A DNA stretch of 64,000 bases from Grimontia celer (GCF_900055185.1 NZ_FIZX01000002.1:562586-626585); one strand, 5' to 3'. Positions 36,064-44,707 are shown, counted from the stretch's first letter. Numbers and translations: made by a program. The notes: generated by a model not told the origin, from the sequence alone.

Positions 36064-37074
36064 TTACCGAGTCAGAGCAGTCAAAATCGCATCTAAAATT
36101 TCCTGATGATTTTCCACTCGGGAAACCTGCCCCGGTTCCTGACAAAGTGCTTTTTCTCCTTCTGAGGCAAGGATGCTGAAACCACGCTCAGTACACTCAG
36201 AAAATGCACTAAACTGGTTCGCGCCTGGAATGTCTTTAAGCGTTACTGAAGAAAGCTCAATCATTGATTGGGCAGGCACCAGTTCAGGGTGTTGATTGGC
36301 AGACAGCGTAATCAACGTAATCGGATTGTCTATCATGGTCAGCGTATCGGCAGCAAAGGTTGCAGTTAGCTCTGGGCTGATAACAACCACTGATCTCAGT
36401 TTGTTTTCAGTCTGAAGTGGGCGGAATTTTTCATCCGGTATAGTAGCAACGTCTATGTTGTTATTACGTAACCAACGACAGTCTATATTTGTTTTGTTGT
36501 CGCAAGATGCACGGTACTTCTCTGGGCTTATTTGAGCGCCGGATAACATTAGCATTGATGTCCCCCCCAGAAAAAAGCCGACACCGAAAACCTCATCCGT
36601 ATCCGCCCCTCCAGATAATGCCTCAACTGAATTTAGTGTCTTCAGCCCAAGCTTCAAATCACTGGCTCTGAGTGTAATTTCATCGACTGCTTTGTCTGGC
36701 GTGATTTCGTTGGGAGCAGGAGGTTTTGGCACAACAACGATATAACCTTGTTGTGCCAAGCTTGATGCTATCCACCCACTGTGTGAAAACGCTGACCGTG
36801 TTCCGCCCTGAGACAAGAGAACGACGGAAAATTTCTCTCCAGCTAAAGGGGCATCTAACTGCGTTTCGACCGCCTTAAAAAGGTTGCCATTACCAAACGT
36901 AAAATTGGTATTTTCTTTGCACGTGGGATACCAGTAATACACGTCGACAGGCTTGTTTCTGTCACCGCTGAATACCGACTTAACCGTCAGCGAAGAATGG
37001 TATTTAGGTTCAACGGCGCTCGCGCTGAAGCACAACAGAGCTAACGCAAACGACATGACTAATTTGGTTTTCAT
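36064..37074 (-). CDS. Secreted alpha/beta-hydrolase-like protein lacking the nucleophile
   Basis: This encodes 336 residues with a signal peptide (MKTKLVMSFALALLCFSASA). The plan follows predicted dienelactone-hydrolase-like exported proteins: YYWYPT, VVLLSQGGTRSAFSHSGWIASSLAQQGYIVV, then the elbow. In that elbow the usual GFSLGG reads GFFLGG, so Phe168 stands where the serine should be. The Asp and His candidates are less clear. It may have become a non-enzymatic binding protein, or a sequence change inactivated it. It lies 75 bases after the AraC gene on the same strand and could be its target or partner. The ribosome site GAGGGAAA is good. Confidence 0.65.
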   Translation of the reverse strand: MKTKLVMSFALALLCFSASAVEPKYHSSLTVKSVFSGDRNKPVDVYYWYPTCKENTNFTFGNGNLFKAVETQLDAPLAGEKFSVVLLSQGGTRSAFSHSGWIASSLAQQGYIVVVPKPPAPNEITPDKAVDEITLRASDLKLGLKTLNSVEALSGGADTDEVFGVGFFLGGTSMLMLSGAQISPEKYRASCDNKTNIDCRWLRNNNIDVATIPDEKFRPLQTENKLRSVVVISPELTATFAADTLTMIDNPITLITLSANQHPELVPAQSMIELSSVTLKDIPGANQFSAFSECTERGFSILASEGEKALCQEPGQVSRVENHQEILDAILTALTR

Positions 37075-37149
37075 TTTCCCTCGGCCTTCTAAGACGAATT
37101 CATAACCACGTATACCTAATCTAGCTAACGATGCTCGAACTCAGTTGGC

Positions 37150-37971
37150 TTAGGTATATTTTGCAGGACGTTTGGAAAAATAGCGTGCAGGGGACTCGCC
37201 GTAGACTTTGCGAAACATGGCAATAAAGTTGCTCGGTGTCGCGTAACCCAAAGCAAATGAAACGTCTCCGACGGATTTCCCACGAGCCAGCATTTCCATT
37301 GCGTGGATCAACTGTATCTGTTGTCGCCACATGTTAAAACTCATATTCAGCTCGGTTCTTACCAATCTTCTCAGTGTTCTCGAAGACGTGGCACCGATAC
37401 TGGCCCAGTGCTCGACAGACTTTGTACTGCCAAGATTATCCAGCATTGCATGGGTTATCCTTTGTAACCTTGGGTCTCTCGGTAGCGGAAAATAAAGATC
37501 TTCATGGGGAGCGCGGCGAATCTCATTGAGAATAACGCAGAGAATGTGTGATTGGTCTGGCGAGACCTCCGTGGTTTTACTCCAACCTAGTGTGCGGTTC
37601 GCAAGTACTTTAATCACATCATTCATACCGATAACGCATGGGGATTTTGGGAGTTGATGACAGGCACAAGGTAAAAATAACAGTGACCAACCTTTCACCG
37701 ACCCATGAAAGTAGACACTGTGCATTGCTTCCGGTGGTATCCATCCTGCACGGTGAGGAGGCAATAACCACGTCCCCTCTTCGGTGTTAACTTGTATCAG
37801 TCCTTCATCGATACAAATTAGCTGCCCCCGATAATGCTTATGGCTTTTATAGGGTCGCTGAGAGCGAGAGATCTTGTCTTCACGTTCATGTAACCATTGT
37901 CGGGCAATGAGTTCGGCACCCTCCCTCCACTCGCTATAGTCACAATTATCACTCTGTAACCGACGTTTCAT
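37150..37971 (-). CDS. AraC family transcriptional regulator
   Basis: This encodes 273 residues. The N-terminal cupin-like ligand domain (LIQVNTEEGTWLLPPHRAGWIPPEAMHSVYFHGSV) is followed by the two helix-turn-helix units of AraC (ATSSRTLRRLVRTELNMSFNMWRQQ and VGDVSFALGYATPSNFIAMFRKVYGESPARYF). It is divergent from the TauE-type permease gene 105 bases away, and upstream of the hydrolase-like gene, so either may be controlled by it. Confidence 0.9.
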   Translation of the reverse strand: MKRRLQSDNCDYSEWREGAELIARQWLHEREDKISRSQRPYKSHKHYRGQLICIDEGLIQVNTEEGTWLLPPHRAGWIPPEAMHSVYFHGSVKGWSLLFLPCACHQLPKSPCVIGMNDVIKVLANRTLGWSKTTEVSPDQSHILCVILNEIRRAPHEDLYFPLPRDPRLQRITHAMLDNLGSTKSVEHWASIGATSSRTLRRLVRTELNMSFNMWRQQIQLIHAMEMLARGKSVGDVSFALGYATPSNFIAMFRKVYGESPARYFSKRPAKYT

Positions 37972-38076
37972 AGATGGCCATTTTTCATTATTTAATGTCC
38001 AAATAACATTATCACAACACGTTTACTTTCACTTAGCATTTCAGATTACCAACCGAATGTTTGAAATGGAGTTCTT

Positions 38077-38883
38077 ATGAACGAGTATCTGTTTATTTCC
38101 TATTACATAGCAGCAGGACTCGGCATTGGGTTACTTGCTGGGCTTGTCGGTGTTGGTGGTGGAGGCATGGCCGTGCCCATTTTTACCTTTCTATTCACAA
38201 AACAGGGAATTGGGCATGATGATGTGGTTCACCTAGCACTGGGCACATCAATGGCCGCGATGATTTTCACCACCTTTGGCAGCATGAAAGCCCATTTGAG
38301 AAAAGGAAACGTGGATACAAAAATGGCAATAAGAATGTCGGGCGCTGTACTTGTCGGAACATTTTTGGCCACTTTCATCGCATCGTATCTAAATGGGGTT
38401 TATCTGGCGGGATTCTTCAGCTTATTCATGCTTTATGTGGCTTTCAAAATGTTCAAGAAGAAACTGCATCACTATAACGAAAATCCGCAAGGCCCTGTGG
38501 GGAATATCTTTACTGGCTTCTCAATTGGATCGGTTTCTGCGCTTGTTTCAATAAGCGGTGCAGGGTTGACCATCCCTTACCTTGTACAACAAAACGTTGA
38601 GATAAAACGGGCAATTGGTACTTCTGCCGCTATCGGCTTTCCTATTGCCCTGTCTGGTACCTTTGGTTACCTCATAAACGGCTTGCACAATACAGATATG
38701 AGCAACATGGTTTTGGGATACATTTACCTGCCAGCGCTGATTGCTTTTTCAATCAGTAGCTATCTAACAACGCGTGTGGGTGTCCGTTTGGCCTACTATT
38801 TCCCAAGTGAAACACTCAAGAAATTCATCGGTATCCTTTGCGTCATGCTCAGTGCAAAAATGTTCTTTCAGGTGATTGGATAG
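38077..38883 (+). CDS. TauE/SafE family permease (sulfite exporter family)
   Basis: This encodes 268 residues with about eight membrane helices. The Gly-rich first helix block GLLAGLVGVGGGGMAVPIFTFLF and its second repeat GFSIGSVSALVSISGAGLTIPYLV are the TauE/SafE signature, and LALGTSMAAMIFTTFGSMKAHLRKGNVD is typical. Family members carry sulfite, sulfoacetate or related organic anions across the inner membrane. It is divergent from an AraC-type regulator that likely controls it. The ribosome site is GGAG. Confidence 0.88.
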   Translation: MNEYLFISYYIAAGLGIGLLAGLVGVGGGGMAVPIFTFLFTKQGIGHDDVVHLALGTSMAAMIFTTFGSMKAHLRKGNVDTKMAIRMSGAVLVGTFLATFIASYLNGVYLAGFFSLFMLYVAFKMFKKKLHHYNENPQGPVGNIFTGFSIGSVSALVSISGAGLTIPYLVQQNVEIKRAIGTSAAIGFPIALSGTFGYLINGLHNTDMSNMVLGYIYLPALIAFSISSYLTTRVGVRLAYYFPSETLKKFIGILCVMLSAKMFFQVIG

Positions 38884-39482
38884 CCTTGCCCACCTTCGAG
38901 CTAGCGATACCTACGCTGGCTCTTCTTTGCCCCAAAGTAAGCCAGCATCATTTTTGATGAGGTGTTTAAAAGTCTCCTGTTCACCCTACTTTTTGTAATC
39001 CTAAACGTGCTTTTTCACTGTTGGTACACACAGTAAACACAAAGGTGTCGCATAATACCTACGTAGCCCCATTTTGGGGCGTTTTCACAAGGCCATTTTT
39101 AGCACTGCGAGAAAGGGCGTTTAAAACATAGGGAAAGCTACTTTAAAAATACAGTGGCTTGTTATTGTTGGACACAATGGGGTGTTTAAGTTCACCACTT
39201 TGGTGTCCAATACACTGTTATATCGCTTAATCTTTTTGTGTTTACTCAGTCCGAGGTTTGGCAAGCTAAACCCGCTTTTCATAGCAGGCGGTTTAAATTG
39301 ATTTTGCTTTGAATTGTCATCTGGCGGATTGGTTAAAGTGTTTGTTTCTCAGGTTTCAGTGTTGAGTTCAAACGAAAAGGCTTTTTCTTGGTGGTTTGTT
39401 AAAGCTGCTTCGTTTGAATTTAAGTCAAAAGGTCTTGTTCAAAAGGGTGTTGGCGGCAAGCCGCGATTGTCTTTTTGTAGCG
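38884..39482. other. Non-coding region before the cassette array
   Basis: About 600 bases without a supported gene. It contains a hairpin GCCCC/GGGGC (39066-39080) with T residues after it, a nested inverted repeat at 39151-39218, and a 10-bp-arm inverted repeat TTCAAACGAA/TTCGTTTGAA (39367-39376, 39409-39418). Since an attC-like site follows at 39483, part of this region is probably one or more gene-less cassettes. Confidence 0.5.
39151..39218. repeat. Nested inverted repeat, possible non-coding cassette structure
   Basis: Outer arms ACAGTG (39151-39156) and CACTGT (39213-39218); inner arms TTGGACAC (39169-39176) and GTGTCCAA (39203-39210). The outer right arm runs into GTTAT, as in attC right ends, but the left end lacks a clear match. 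Confidence 0.45.
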
Positions 39483-39603
39483 TATAACAAGGCTATAAAC
39501 AGGGACGCTTTGTCAACGCGGCAGCTTTTCAAAGTGTTGTGAATACAAAGGATTAAAGCAGTTCTGGGCGGTTTGATAAGCGCCCGTTATTGCGACGTTA
39601 TGT
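39483..39603 (+). repeat. attC site 1, long VCR-like
   Basis: The left end TATAACAAGGC and right end GCGCCCGTTATTGCGACGTTATG can pair as imperfect arms. The middle (CAGCTTTTCAAAGTGTTGTG, ACAAAGGATTAAAGCAG) is shared with sites 4 and 5. The right end leads directly into the first cassette gene. Confidence 0.8.
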
Positions 39604-39617
39604 GCAAAGAGAGAATT

Positions 39618-40175
39618 ATGTATAAATCCATTCCAAATAGAGAACTTCTGAACTCAGGGAAGTATTCAAATATGTTTCGGGAGGTTGGTGTTTCTGACTT
39701 TCATGAGGCCTGTGAATATGTATGGAAGCTTCCTTATGGGAGGACGAGTGATCGATCGAATTGGGATTTGGTACTTTCTGAAGGAAAAGGTGCTTGTAGT
39801 ACCAAGCATGCACTGTTGAAGGCTTTGTCGAACGAGCTGGCTTTAGATATTGATCTTATTGTTGGCATTTATCTCATGCACGAGAATAATACTCCAGGTG
39901 TTGGGGATGTTCTAAGTGAATATGGATTAGCATACATACCTGAGGCACACTGCTATCTGCGGTATAGTGGAAGTAGGATCGACTTGACTAGACATGGAGC
40001 TCAGGCTGAAGAGGAAATCGCTGAATTTCTGACTGAGAAAGTTATTGAACCTCAGGGAATAGGAGCTGAGAAGCAGGAATATCATAGAGAGTACGTGCGC
40101 AGAGAATTTGGTGAGGCTGAATTTGATAGGGTATGGAGCGCTCGCGAAGAGTGTATTTCGGCAATTAGCACATAA
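39618..40175 (+). CDS. Cassette protein with transglutaminase-like Cys-His-Asp layout
   Basis: This encodes 185 residues; ATG at 39618 follows AAAGAGAG. The arrangement GKGACSTKHALLKALS (Cys near 61), then PEAHCYLRY (His) and SRIDLTRHG (Asp), matches the core of transglutaminase-like cysteine enzymes, which may act as proteases, amidases or acyl transferases. This is pattern-based and not certain. It lies between attC sites 1 and 2, so it is a mobile cassette gene. The stop overlaps the start of attC site 2. Base composition is more AT-rich than the flanking genes, as usual for cassettes. Confidence 0.7.
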   Translation: MYKSIPNRELLNSGKYSNMFREVGVSDFHEACEYVWKLPYGRTSDRSNWDLVLSEGKGACSTKHALLKALSNELALDIDLIVGIYLMHENNTPGVGDVLSEYGLAYIPEAHCYLRYSGSRIDLTRHGAQAEEEIAEFLTEKVIEPQGIGAEKQEYHREYVRREFGEAEFDRVWSAREECISAIST

Positions 40176-40226
40176 CAATCAAAGGCAAAGCGACGCGTAA
40201 ACGCGCGCTTGCTTTAGGCGTTAGGA
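40171..40226 (+). repeat. attC site 2, short
   Basis: From CATAACAATC to GGCGTTAGGA, with inner arms GCAAAGCGACGCG and CGCGCGCTTGC around TAAA. The right end GTTAGG fits the attC core site. Confidence 0.85.
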
Positions 40227-40234
40227 ATACAGGT

Positions 40235-40828
40235 ATGTACCGTAAACTCGAACACAATGTGCCGGAACAGGTGCAACACAAATATTACAATGAACCCTTC
40301 GAGGGAGTTGAAATCGACCTCGGGTTTAAAAATGCGGTTCATATTTTCCAGAATTGTACTTTTGAGAACTGCTGTATAAGAGTTAATTCAAACTCGTCTG
40401 CTACGCCAAACATACTCGGTACTAATACATTTACTAATTGCTTAATCTGGCCAGGAAGAAAGATGTCCGTAAGTACCATAGAGGCAAACTTTGTAAATTG
40501 TAAGTTTAAAGGTACATGGTCAGGGCGCATCAGAGGCAAGGTTGAAGATTGTGATTTCTCTGAAGCAAATCTAGAAATGTTTACCTTCTTTGATCAGAAG
40601 GAAATAGGGGGTAATATTATCAGCGGCCAAGACTTAGCCATAATCGAAAATGCTGGGCAGCATAAATCGGCTTTAAAATCAGCTTTAGGTGAAGAATCTA
40701 AAATATGGATTCATATTCGCGCAAACACTGGGCTCTTTGTGGTTAACATCAAAAAGCATCAAGACAGCGAAGTATTAGTAAGGGTATTTCCTACTTTACC
40801 ATTCGTTAAGGTAGCCCCAATTGCCTAA
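40235..40828 (+). CDS. Cassette protein with pentapeptide-like repeats
   Basis: This encodes 197 residues. The first 115 residues carry spaced N-C and F-x-N-C units (FQNCTFENCCIRV, NTFTNCLIW, ANFVNCKFKG, VEDCDFSEANLEMF) that recall the right-handed quadrilateral helix of pentapeptide repeat proteins, though less regular. The C-terminal 70 residues (ALKSALGEESKIWIHIRANTGLFVV) form a separate part of unknown fold. No enzyme motif. It sits between attC sites 2 and 3 and has a ribosome site GGAATACAGGT. Confidence 0.68.
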   Translation: MYRKLEHNVPEQVQHKYYNEPFEGVEIDLGFKNAVHIFQNCTFENCCIRVNSNSSATPNILGTNTFTNCLIWPGRKMSVSTIEANFVNCKFKGTWSGRIRGKVEDCDFSEANLEMFTFFDQKEIGGNIISGQDLAIIENAGQHKSALKSALGEESKIWIHIRANTGLFVVNIKKHQDSEVLVRVFPTLPFVKVAPIA

Positions 40829-40894
40829 CAAGCGCAGGTTGTCGGACTGATTTTCCGCTGCGGTCCAAGCCAGCCGCAACTGCAGGCGTTAGCG
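40823..40894 (+). repeat. attC site 3, short
   Basis: Left end GCCTAACAAGCGCAGG pairs with right end TGCAGGCGTTAGC; inner arms GCTGCGG and CCGCAACTGC region. It overlaps the end of the preceding gene. Confidence 0.88.
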
Positions 40895-40901
40895 AGAACA
40901 T

Positions 40902-41594
40902 ATGAACAATGTATTAACGTGCATATTGTTGAGCACTCTACTCTTGGGTTGCTCGTCCCAACCTATTGATGATCTCTCTATTTCGTCACTGAATGTGTTG
41001 TATGTAAGTGAAAACAACGAGTTATATTTATCACAAGACGTGAGGTTTTCCATTGAGTATCGAGAAGCTAAAATGAAGAAACTTCTCGGTAAGGAGATGT
41101 TGCTAGTGACTTTGTCATCATCCCAGAACTTATGGGATAGCTCTATTGAGTATCAAGCCCCGTTTTCTCCTCGCGTATACTTTTGTGATAAAAAGCATGA
41201 ATTGACTCGCCTCAGAGCATCAGGGGTATATATGCATGGTAAAGAGATAAAAAATCAATTTTATAATAGAGATGTCATTCAAGATGCTCTGGCCAATAAT
41301 CCGATTAAAGAATTATATACATACAACATTTATCTCAACACTCGCGATATACATAATGTTGCACCAATAGACTTTTCGGATTTAAGCCCACACATGAAGT
41401 CCGATGGGAGTTTCAACAAACATCTATTTAGGAACTTCGACCTAAGAAATAATAACCAAAACGTATGTATTCATTTAGAGTCAATGAGGCCTTCTAAACT
41501 CATTCCAGCTAGAGTTTACACGTCTAATACGGTAACTATAACAGCGGAAGATATTCATAATGTTTTATCAAATCGAATAAGTACTGGAAGGTGA
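40902..41594 (+). CDS. Cassette lipoprotein, unknown
   Basis: This encodes 230 residues. The N-terminus MNNVLTCILLSTLLLGCSS contains a lipobox with Cys17, so it should be a lipid-anchored envelope protein. The mature region is beta-rich with aromatic pairs (ELYLSQDVRFSIEYREAK, YNIYLNTRD, NVCIHLESMRPSKLIPARVYTSNTVTITAED) and no recognised domain. It lies between attC sites 3 and 4 in the same orientation as the other cassette genes. Composition is AT-rich. The start is 8 bases after the attC core, with no strong ribosome site. Confidence 0.66.
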   Translation: MNNVLTCILLSTLLLGCSSQPIDDLSISSLNVLYVSENNELYLSQDVRFSIEYREAKMKKLLGKEMLLVTLSSSQNLWDSSIEYQAPFSPRVYFCDKKHELTRLRASGVYMHGKEIKNQFYNRDVIQDALANNPIKELYTYNIYLNTRDIHNVAPIDFSDLSPHMKSDGSFNKHLFRNFDLRNNNQNVCIHLESMRPSKLIPARVYTSNTVTITAEDIHNVLSNRISTGR

Positions 41595-41598
41595 ATTT

Positions 41599-41719
41599 GC
41601 TAATAAAGGCCATCAACGGGACGTTTTGTCAATTTAGCAGCCTTTCAAAGTGTCGAGAATACAAAGGATTAAGGCGGTTTTGGGCGGTTTGGTAATCGCC
41701 CGTTATTGCGACGTTATGA
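41599..41719 (+). repeat. attC site 4, long VCR-like
   Basis: Left end GCTAATAAAGGCC, right end TCGCCCGTTATTGCGACGTTATG. The central part is closely similar to sites 1 and 5. Confidence 0.8.
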
Positions 41720-41740
41720 CACGTTTAAGAAATCAAGATT

Positions 41741-42259
41741 ATGAATGTACTGGACGAAAGGGGTAAAGGGTTTTACGAGGAACCATCGACCAGAGAAATT
41801 GACGAGTTTCTTGATAAGTACCCATTTTCAATACCGCAGGAATTCTACGATTTCTATCGTAAATACAATGGCTTTAAACTAATAAACCAAGATCTAATGT
41901 TCGTCTACAGGTTCGACGCGCCATTTGGTACACGGGAAAAATTAGAATTTGAAATGTTTTTACCCTCGGATACATTGTTCTTAAATTATGACACTCGTGC
42001 AGGAGTATCTTTCCCGATAGGTATGGTTCCTTTCGTTGATGTACAGGAAGGAGAAATAGTGATATCCCTACGAGAGGATAGTTTTGGAAAAATATACTTT
42101 TGCGAATCAAACCCTACGATCAGTAAAATGTCAGAAGACACATTTGAAGCAGAAATAGCAAAGTTCAAACCTTCCGAAAACCAGTTTCCTGGCACTATGA
42201 AGGAGTTGGCTGATTCATTCACTGAGTTGGTTAAAATCTTAGAGTTAGAGGAATGGTAA
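41741..42259 (+). CDS. Cassette SMI1/KNR4 (SUKH) family protein
   Basis: This encodes 172 residues. The SUKH pattern is visible: STREIDEFLDKYPFSIPQEFYDFYRKYNGFKL, then LFLNYDTRAGVSFPIGMVPFVDVQEGEIVISL, and a C-terminal helix SFTELVKILELEEW. SUKH proteins are often immunity proteins that neutralise secreted or contact-dependent toxins; no toxin gene is visible beside it. It may serve as an orphan immunity cassette. It lies between attC sites 4 and 5. Confidence 0.75.
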   Translation: MNVLDERGKGFYEEPSTREIDEFLDKYPFSIPQEFYDFYRKYNGFKLINQDLMFVYRFDAPFGTREKLEFEMFLPSDTLFLNYDTRAGVSFPIGMVPFVDVQEGEIVISLREDSFGKIYFCESNPTISKMSEDTFEAEIAKFKPSENQFPGTMKELADSFTELVKILELEEW

Positions 42260-42265
42260 AAAGTC

Positions 42266-42387
42266 GTCATACCAAGGCTCTCAACGAGACGCTTTGTCAC
42301 TGTGGCAGCTTTTCAAAGGGTTGTGAATGCAAAGGATTAAAGCAGTTTGGGGCGGTTTGATAAGCGCCCGTTATTTCAACGTTTAGG
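42266..42387 (+). repeat. attC site 5, long VCR-like
   Basis: Left end CATACCAAGGC, right end GCGCCCGTTATTTCAACGTTTAGG. Centre as in sites 1 and 4, with the fewest matches at the right core. Confidence 0.78.
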
Positions 42388-42398
42388 TGGCAAGGAAT

Positions 42399-42671
42399 AT
42401 GAGCTCGAAATACTTTAGATGTATCTGGGAAGGTGAAGAATCTGATGGATTCTACTATTCAGAAGTCATCAATGGAGAAATTACCCGTCAGATAGTGGAG
42501 ATTGATGGAGATTTGAAATGGTCAACTCTCCATGAGGAAAAAGATGAATGTTACATGTTCACTGATCAACCTGAAGTTAGAGAAGAGGATATTGAGTATT
42601 CAAAAGAGAATCTCGATGGAATTGAACTTACTAAAGAGCAGTTTGAGGAAGTATGGTTAGCTTCAAAGTAG
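42399..42671 (+). CDS. Small acidic cassette protein, unknown
   Basis: This encodes 90 residues from the ATG at 42399, which follows AAGGA; a GTG four codons earlier is possible. The protein is strongly acidic, with beta-strand and helix pattern (YFRCIWEGEESDGFYYSEVINGEITRQIVEIDGD, then LTKEQFEEVWLASK). No family is recognised. It follows attC site 5 and is the last cassette; no complete attC is seen after it, only a hairpin. Confidence 0.65.
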   Translation: MSSKYFRCIWEGEESDGFYYSEVINGEITRQIVEIDGDLKWSTLHEEKDECYMFTDQPEVREEDIEYSKENLDGIELTKEQFEEVWLASK

Positions 42672-42982
42672 TAGCTAGTGTATCGGCTAACAGATAAGAA
42701 TAAGTGTCGCGCAGTCGACACTTTATTTGGGTGTTGAACAAGCCCGTCCTTTATTTAGTAAATTGCTAGGATGAGCGCAGTGTGGGTGTACGCCCGTCAC
42801 TTATTAATAGACAAGCGTTGTAAATCAGTTTCATAAATCTTCATCAGACACTCAAAATCCATTCTTTGCCCAAACTCAACTTATCCGAAGTGAGCTGCTA
42901 CGGATACAATTCCTAACTCAGAATTGTCCAAAAACGCTTCAGCCCAAAAACAGCCAAACCTCAGCCTTAGCTTTTAATTCCT
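42672..42982. other. Non-coding end of the cassette array
   Basis: About 310 bases without a gene. It starts with CGGCTAACAG, which could be the left end of a lost attC, then the hairpin at 42702. Two related stretches (GCCCGTCCTTTATTTAG and GCCCGTCACTTATTAATAG) suggest decayed attC material. Confidence 0.4.
42702..42727 (+). terminator. Hairpin, probable terminator of the cassette array
   Basis: AAGTGTCG/CGACACTT with a 6-base loop, followed by TATTT. Confidence 0.6.
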
Positions 42983-44707
42983 CTAAAACCCACACTCCGC
43001 CTCAAACGTCATTCGCTCATGCGTATACGGATGATCAAACGACAACTGCTCAGCATGCAGGTGAAGACGGGTATCGGGTTCGCCATAAAGCACATCGCCG
43101 ACCATGGGCATATTTAGTCCTTTCGAATGGGCGCAGTGGACGCGGAGTTGGTGGGTGCGGCCGGTTTTGGGGTGCATGTAGAGTTTGCTGCGGCCGTTTT
43201 TTACTTCAATCAACTGCCAATAAGTGGTGGCGGGTTTGCCGTGTTCAAAGCAGACCAACTGGCGGGGTCTGTCGTCTGGGTCGCCGCGCATCGGCAAGTT
43301 TATTTCACCCTGTTCTTGCTCAATCACACCTTCCACCATGGCGATATAGCGCTTCTCCACACCTCGGGTGATGAACTGCTTTTGCAGGCTTTTATTCGCG
43401 CGACGGGTGAGGGCGAATACCAACAAACCTGATGTCGCCTGATCCAATCTATGAAGCACAAAAGGGCCTTCTGCATCTGGGAACATTTCAATCACGCGGG
43501 TGTAGGCGGAATCTTTAATTGTCTTACCCGGTACTGAGAGCATGCCAGAAGGTTTGTTGACGACAACAATCGCTTCGTCCTGATAAACCACTTCCAGCGT
43601 TTTATCTTCTGCCCAGTTTTGTTCAAGTGGGTTTGGGTCAACCGTTAAGCCTTCCAGCATATGCCCAAGGATGGGATGGCATTTACCGTGGCAAGAAGGG
43701 TAGAACTTCCTGTGCTGACGGACTTCAGATTTCGGTGAAACGCCCCACCAAAATTCCGCCATCGCCAACGGTGTGTAACCGTGTTTGTAGGCGAAGTGAA
43801 GAAGTTTAGGTGCTGCACACTCACCGGCACCCGCTGGTGGTGTTGGGTTAGTGGTGGGCGCGAAGATTGCCTTTAGTGACTTCTCTTCACCAAGCGCATT
43901 GAGAAAACGATATTGCTCAAAAAGCTTGTTCTGAAGGGCATTCGAGAGCGTTTTACGTTGCTGTTTCGCGTGCTCGATATCTGTGGTTAATGCAATGAGC
44001 TGTGATTCGATAGCTTGGATCTTTTCGTCCCACGCCATTTTCAGGTATTTGAGCGTGTTTTTCTCTGCCACGCTTTGCTTTGCCAGATCGTCTAATGCCG
44101 CTTTCAGGGCATCGCCTGTTAAGGTTTCTTCTGCGATTTTACGTTCTTGTTTTCGTGCGGCGCGGCCTTCAATCATGCGATGGCGTTGTTGCAGTTCATC
44201 TGCGTCGTATTCGGCCTGCATTAGAGCAAGTTGAGCACCCAACTTCTCTAACAACGGATTGGAAGAAAGTGCTGAGACTTGGGTATTTAGCTCAGTGATT
44301 TCTTCCAGTTCTGTTCTGAAGAAACACTCTTCCGCGAGCATGTCGAACACAGGTGGAACGAAGTGAGGCAGTAAGTTTTGGTCGGCAATTTTGCCGGAGA
44401 AGGCACTGAAATAGCCGAGCTCACCTTGTGGCGATCGCACCAGCAGCACACCAAACATTTTGCCTGTACCTTCAGCCGATTCATCAAGTCGCGGAGCCAG
44501 AGCCTCGTCTAAACCGAAATCATGTTGCCAATCTGTCTGACTTGCGAGGTGTTGTTGCAGTTCATCGGCTGCCAAAACACAAAGCGGATGTGGCTGATAG
44601 TAAAAAGGAAAGGTAAATGCACCTGGTAGTTCGAACTGTTCGGTATCGCCTTGAAAGCGGGTGAACAATTCATCAGGGGTAAACAGCTTTTCTTGGTGCA
44701 TGGTCAT
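42983..44707 (-). CDS. RluA family pseudouridine synthase with long N-terminal extension
   Basis: This encodes 574 residues. The C-terminal 220 residues are a complete RluA catalytic domain: VVYQDEAIVVVNKPSGMLSVPG, FVLHRLDQATSGLLVFA (HRLDxxTSG with the catalytic Asp), EKRYIAMVEG and LYMHPKTGRTHQLRVHCA. The N-terminal 350 residues include a coiled region (LEKLGAQLALMQAEYDADELQQRHRMIEGRAARKQERK) of the kind seen in a longer RluA subgroup of Vibrio and relatives. It should convert uridine to pseudouridine in rRNA or tRNA; the target is not clear. It is transcribed alone. Confidence 0.88.
   Translation of the reverse strand: MTMHQEKLFTPDELFTRFQGDTEQFELPGAFTFPFYYQPHPLCVLAADELQQHLASQTDWQHDFGLDEALAPRLDESAEGTGKMFGVLLVRSPQGELGYFSAFSGKIADQNLLPHFVPPVFDMLAEECFFRTELEEITELNTQVSALSSNPLLEKLGAQLALMQAEYDADELQQRHRMIEGRAARKQERKIAEETLTGDALKAALDDLAKQSVAEKNTLKYLKMAWDEKIQAIESQLIALTTDIEHAKQQRKTLSNALQNKLFEQYRFLNALGEEKSLKAIFAPTTNPTPPAGAGECAAPKLLHFAYKHGYTPLAMAEFWWGVSPKSEVRQHRKFYPSCHGKCHPILGHMLEGLTVDPNPLEQNWAEDKTLEVVYQDEAIVVVNKPSGMLSVPGKTIKDSAYTRVIEMFPDAEGPFVLHRLDQATSGLLVFALTRRANKSLQKQFITRGVEKRYIAMVEGVIEQEQGEINLPMRGDPDDRPRQLVCFEHGKPATTYWQLIEVKNGRSKLYMHPKTGRTHQLRVHCAHSKGLNMPMVGDVLYGEPDTRLHLHAEQLSFDHPYTHERMTFEAECGF

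Noticed and set aside
35894..36106. 70-codon plus-strand frame near 36 kb
   Set aside because: It overlaps the end of the hydrolase-like gene and the short tandem repeat, with no ribosome site.
38884..39482. Integron integrase or attI next to the cassette array
   Set aside because: No frame with tyrosine-recombinase blocks exists here; the nearest upstream gene is a TauE-type permease.
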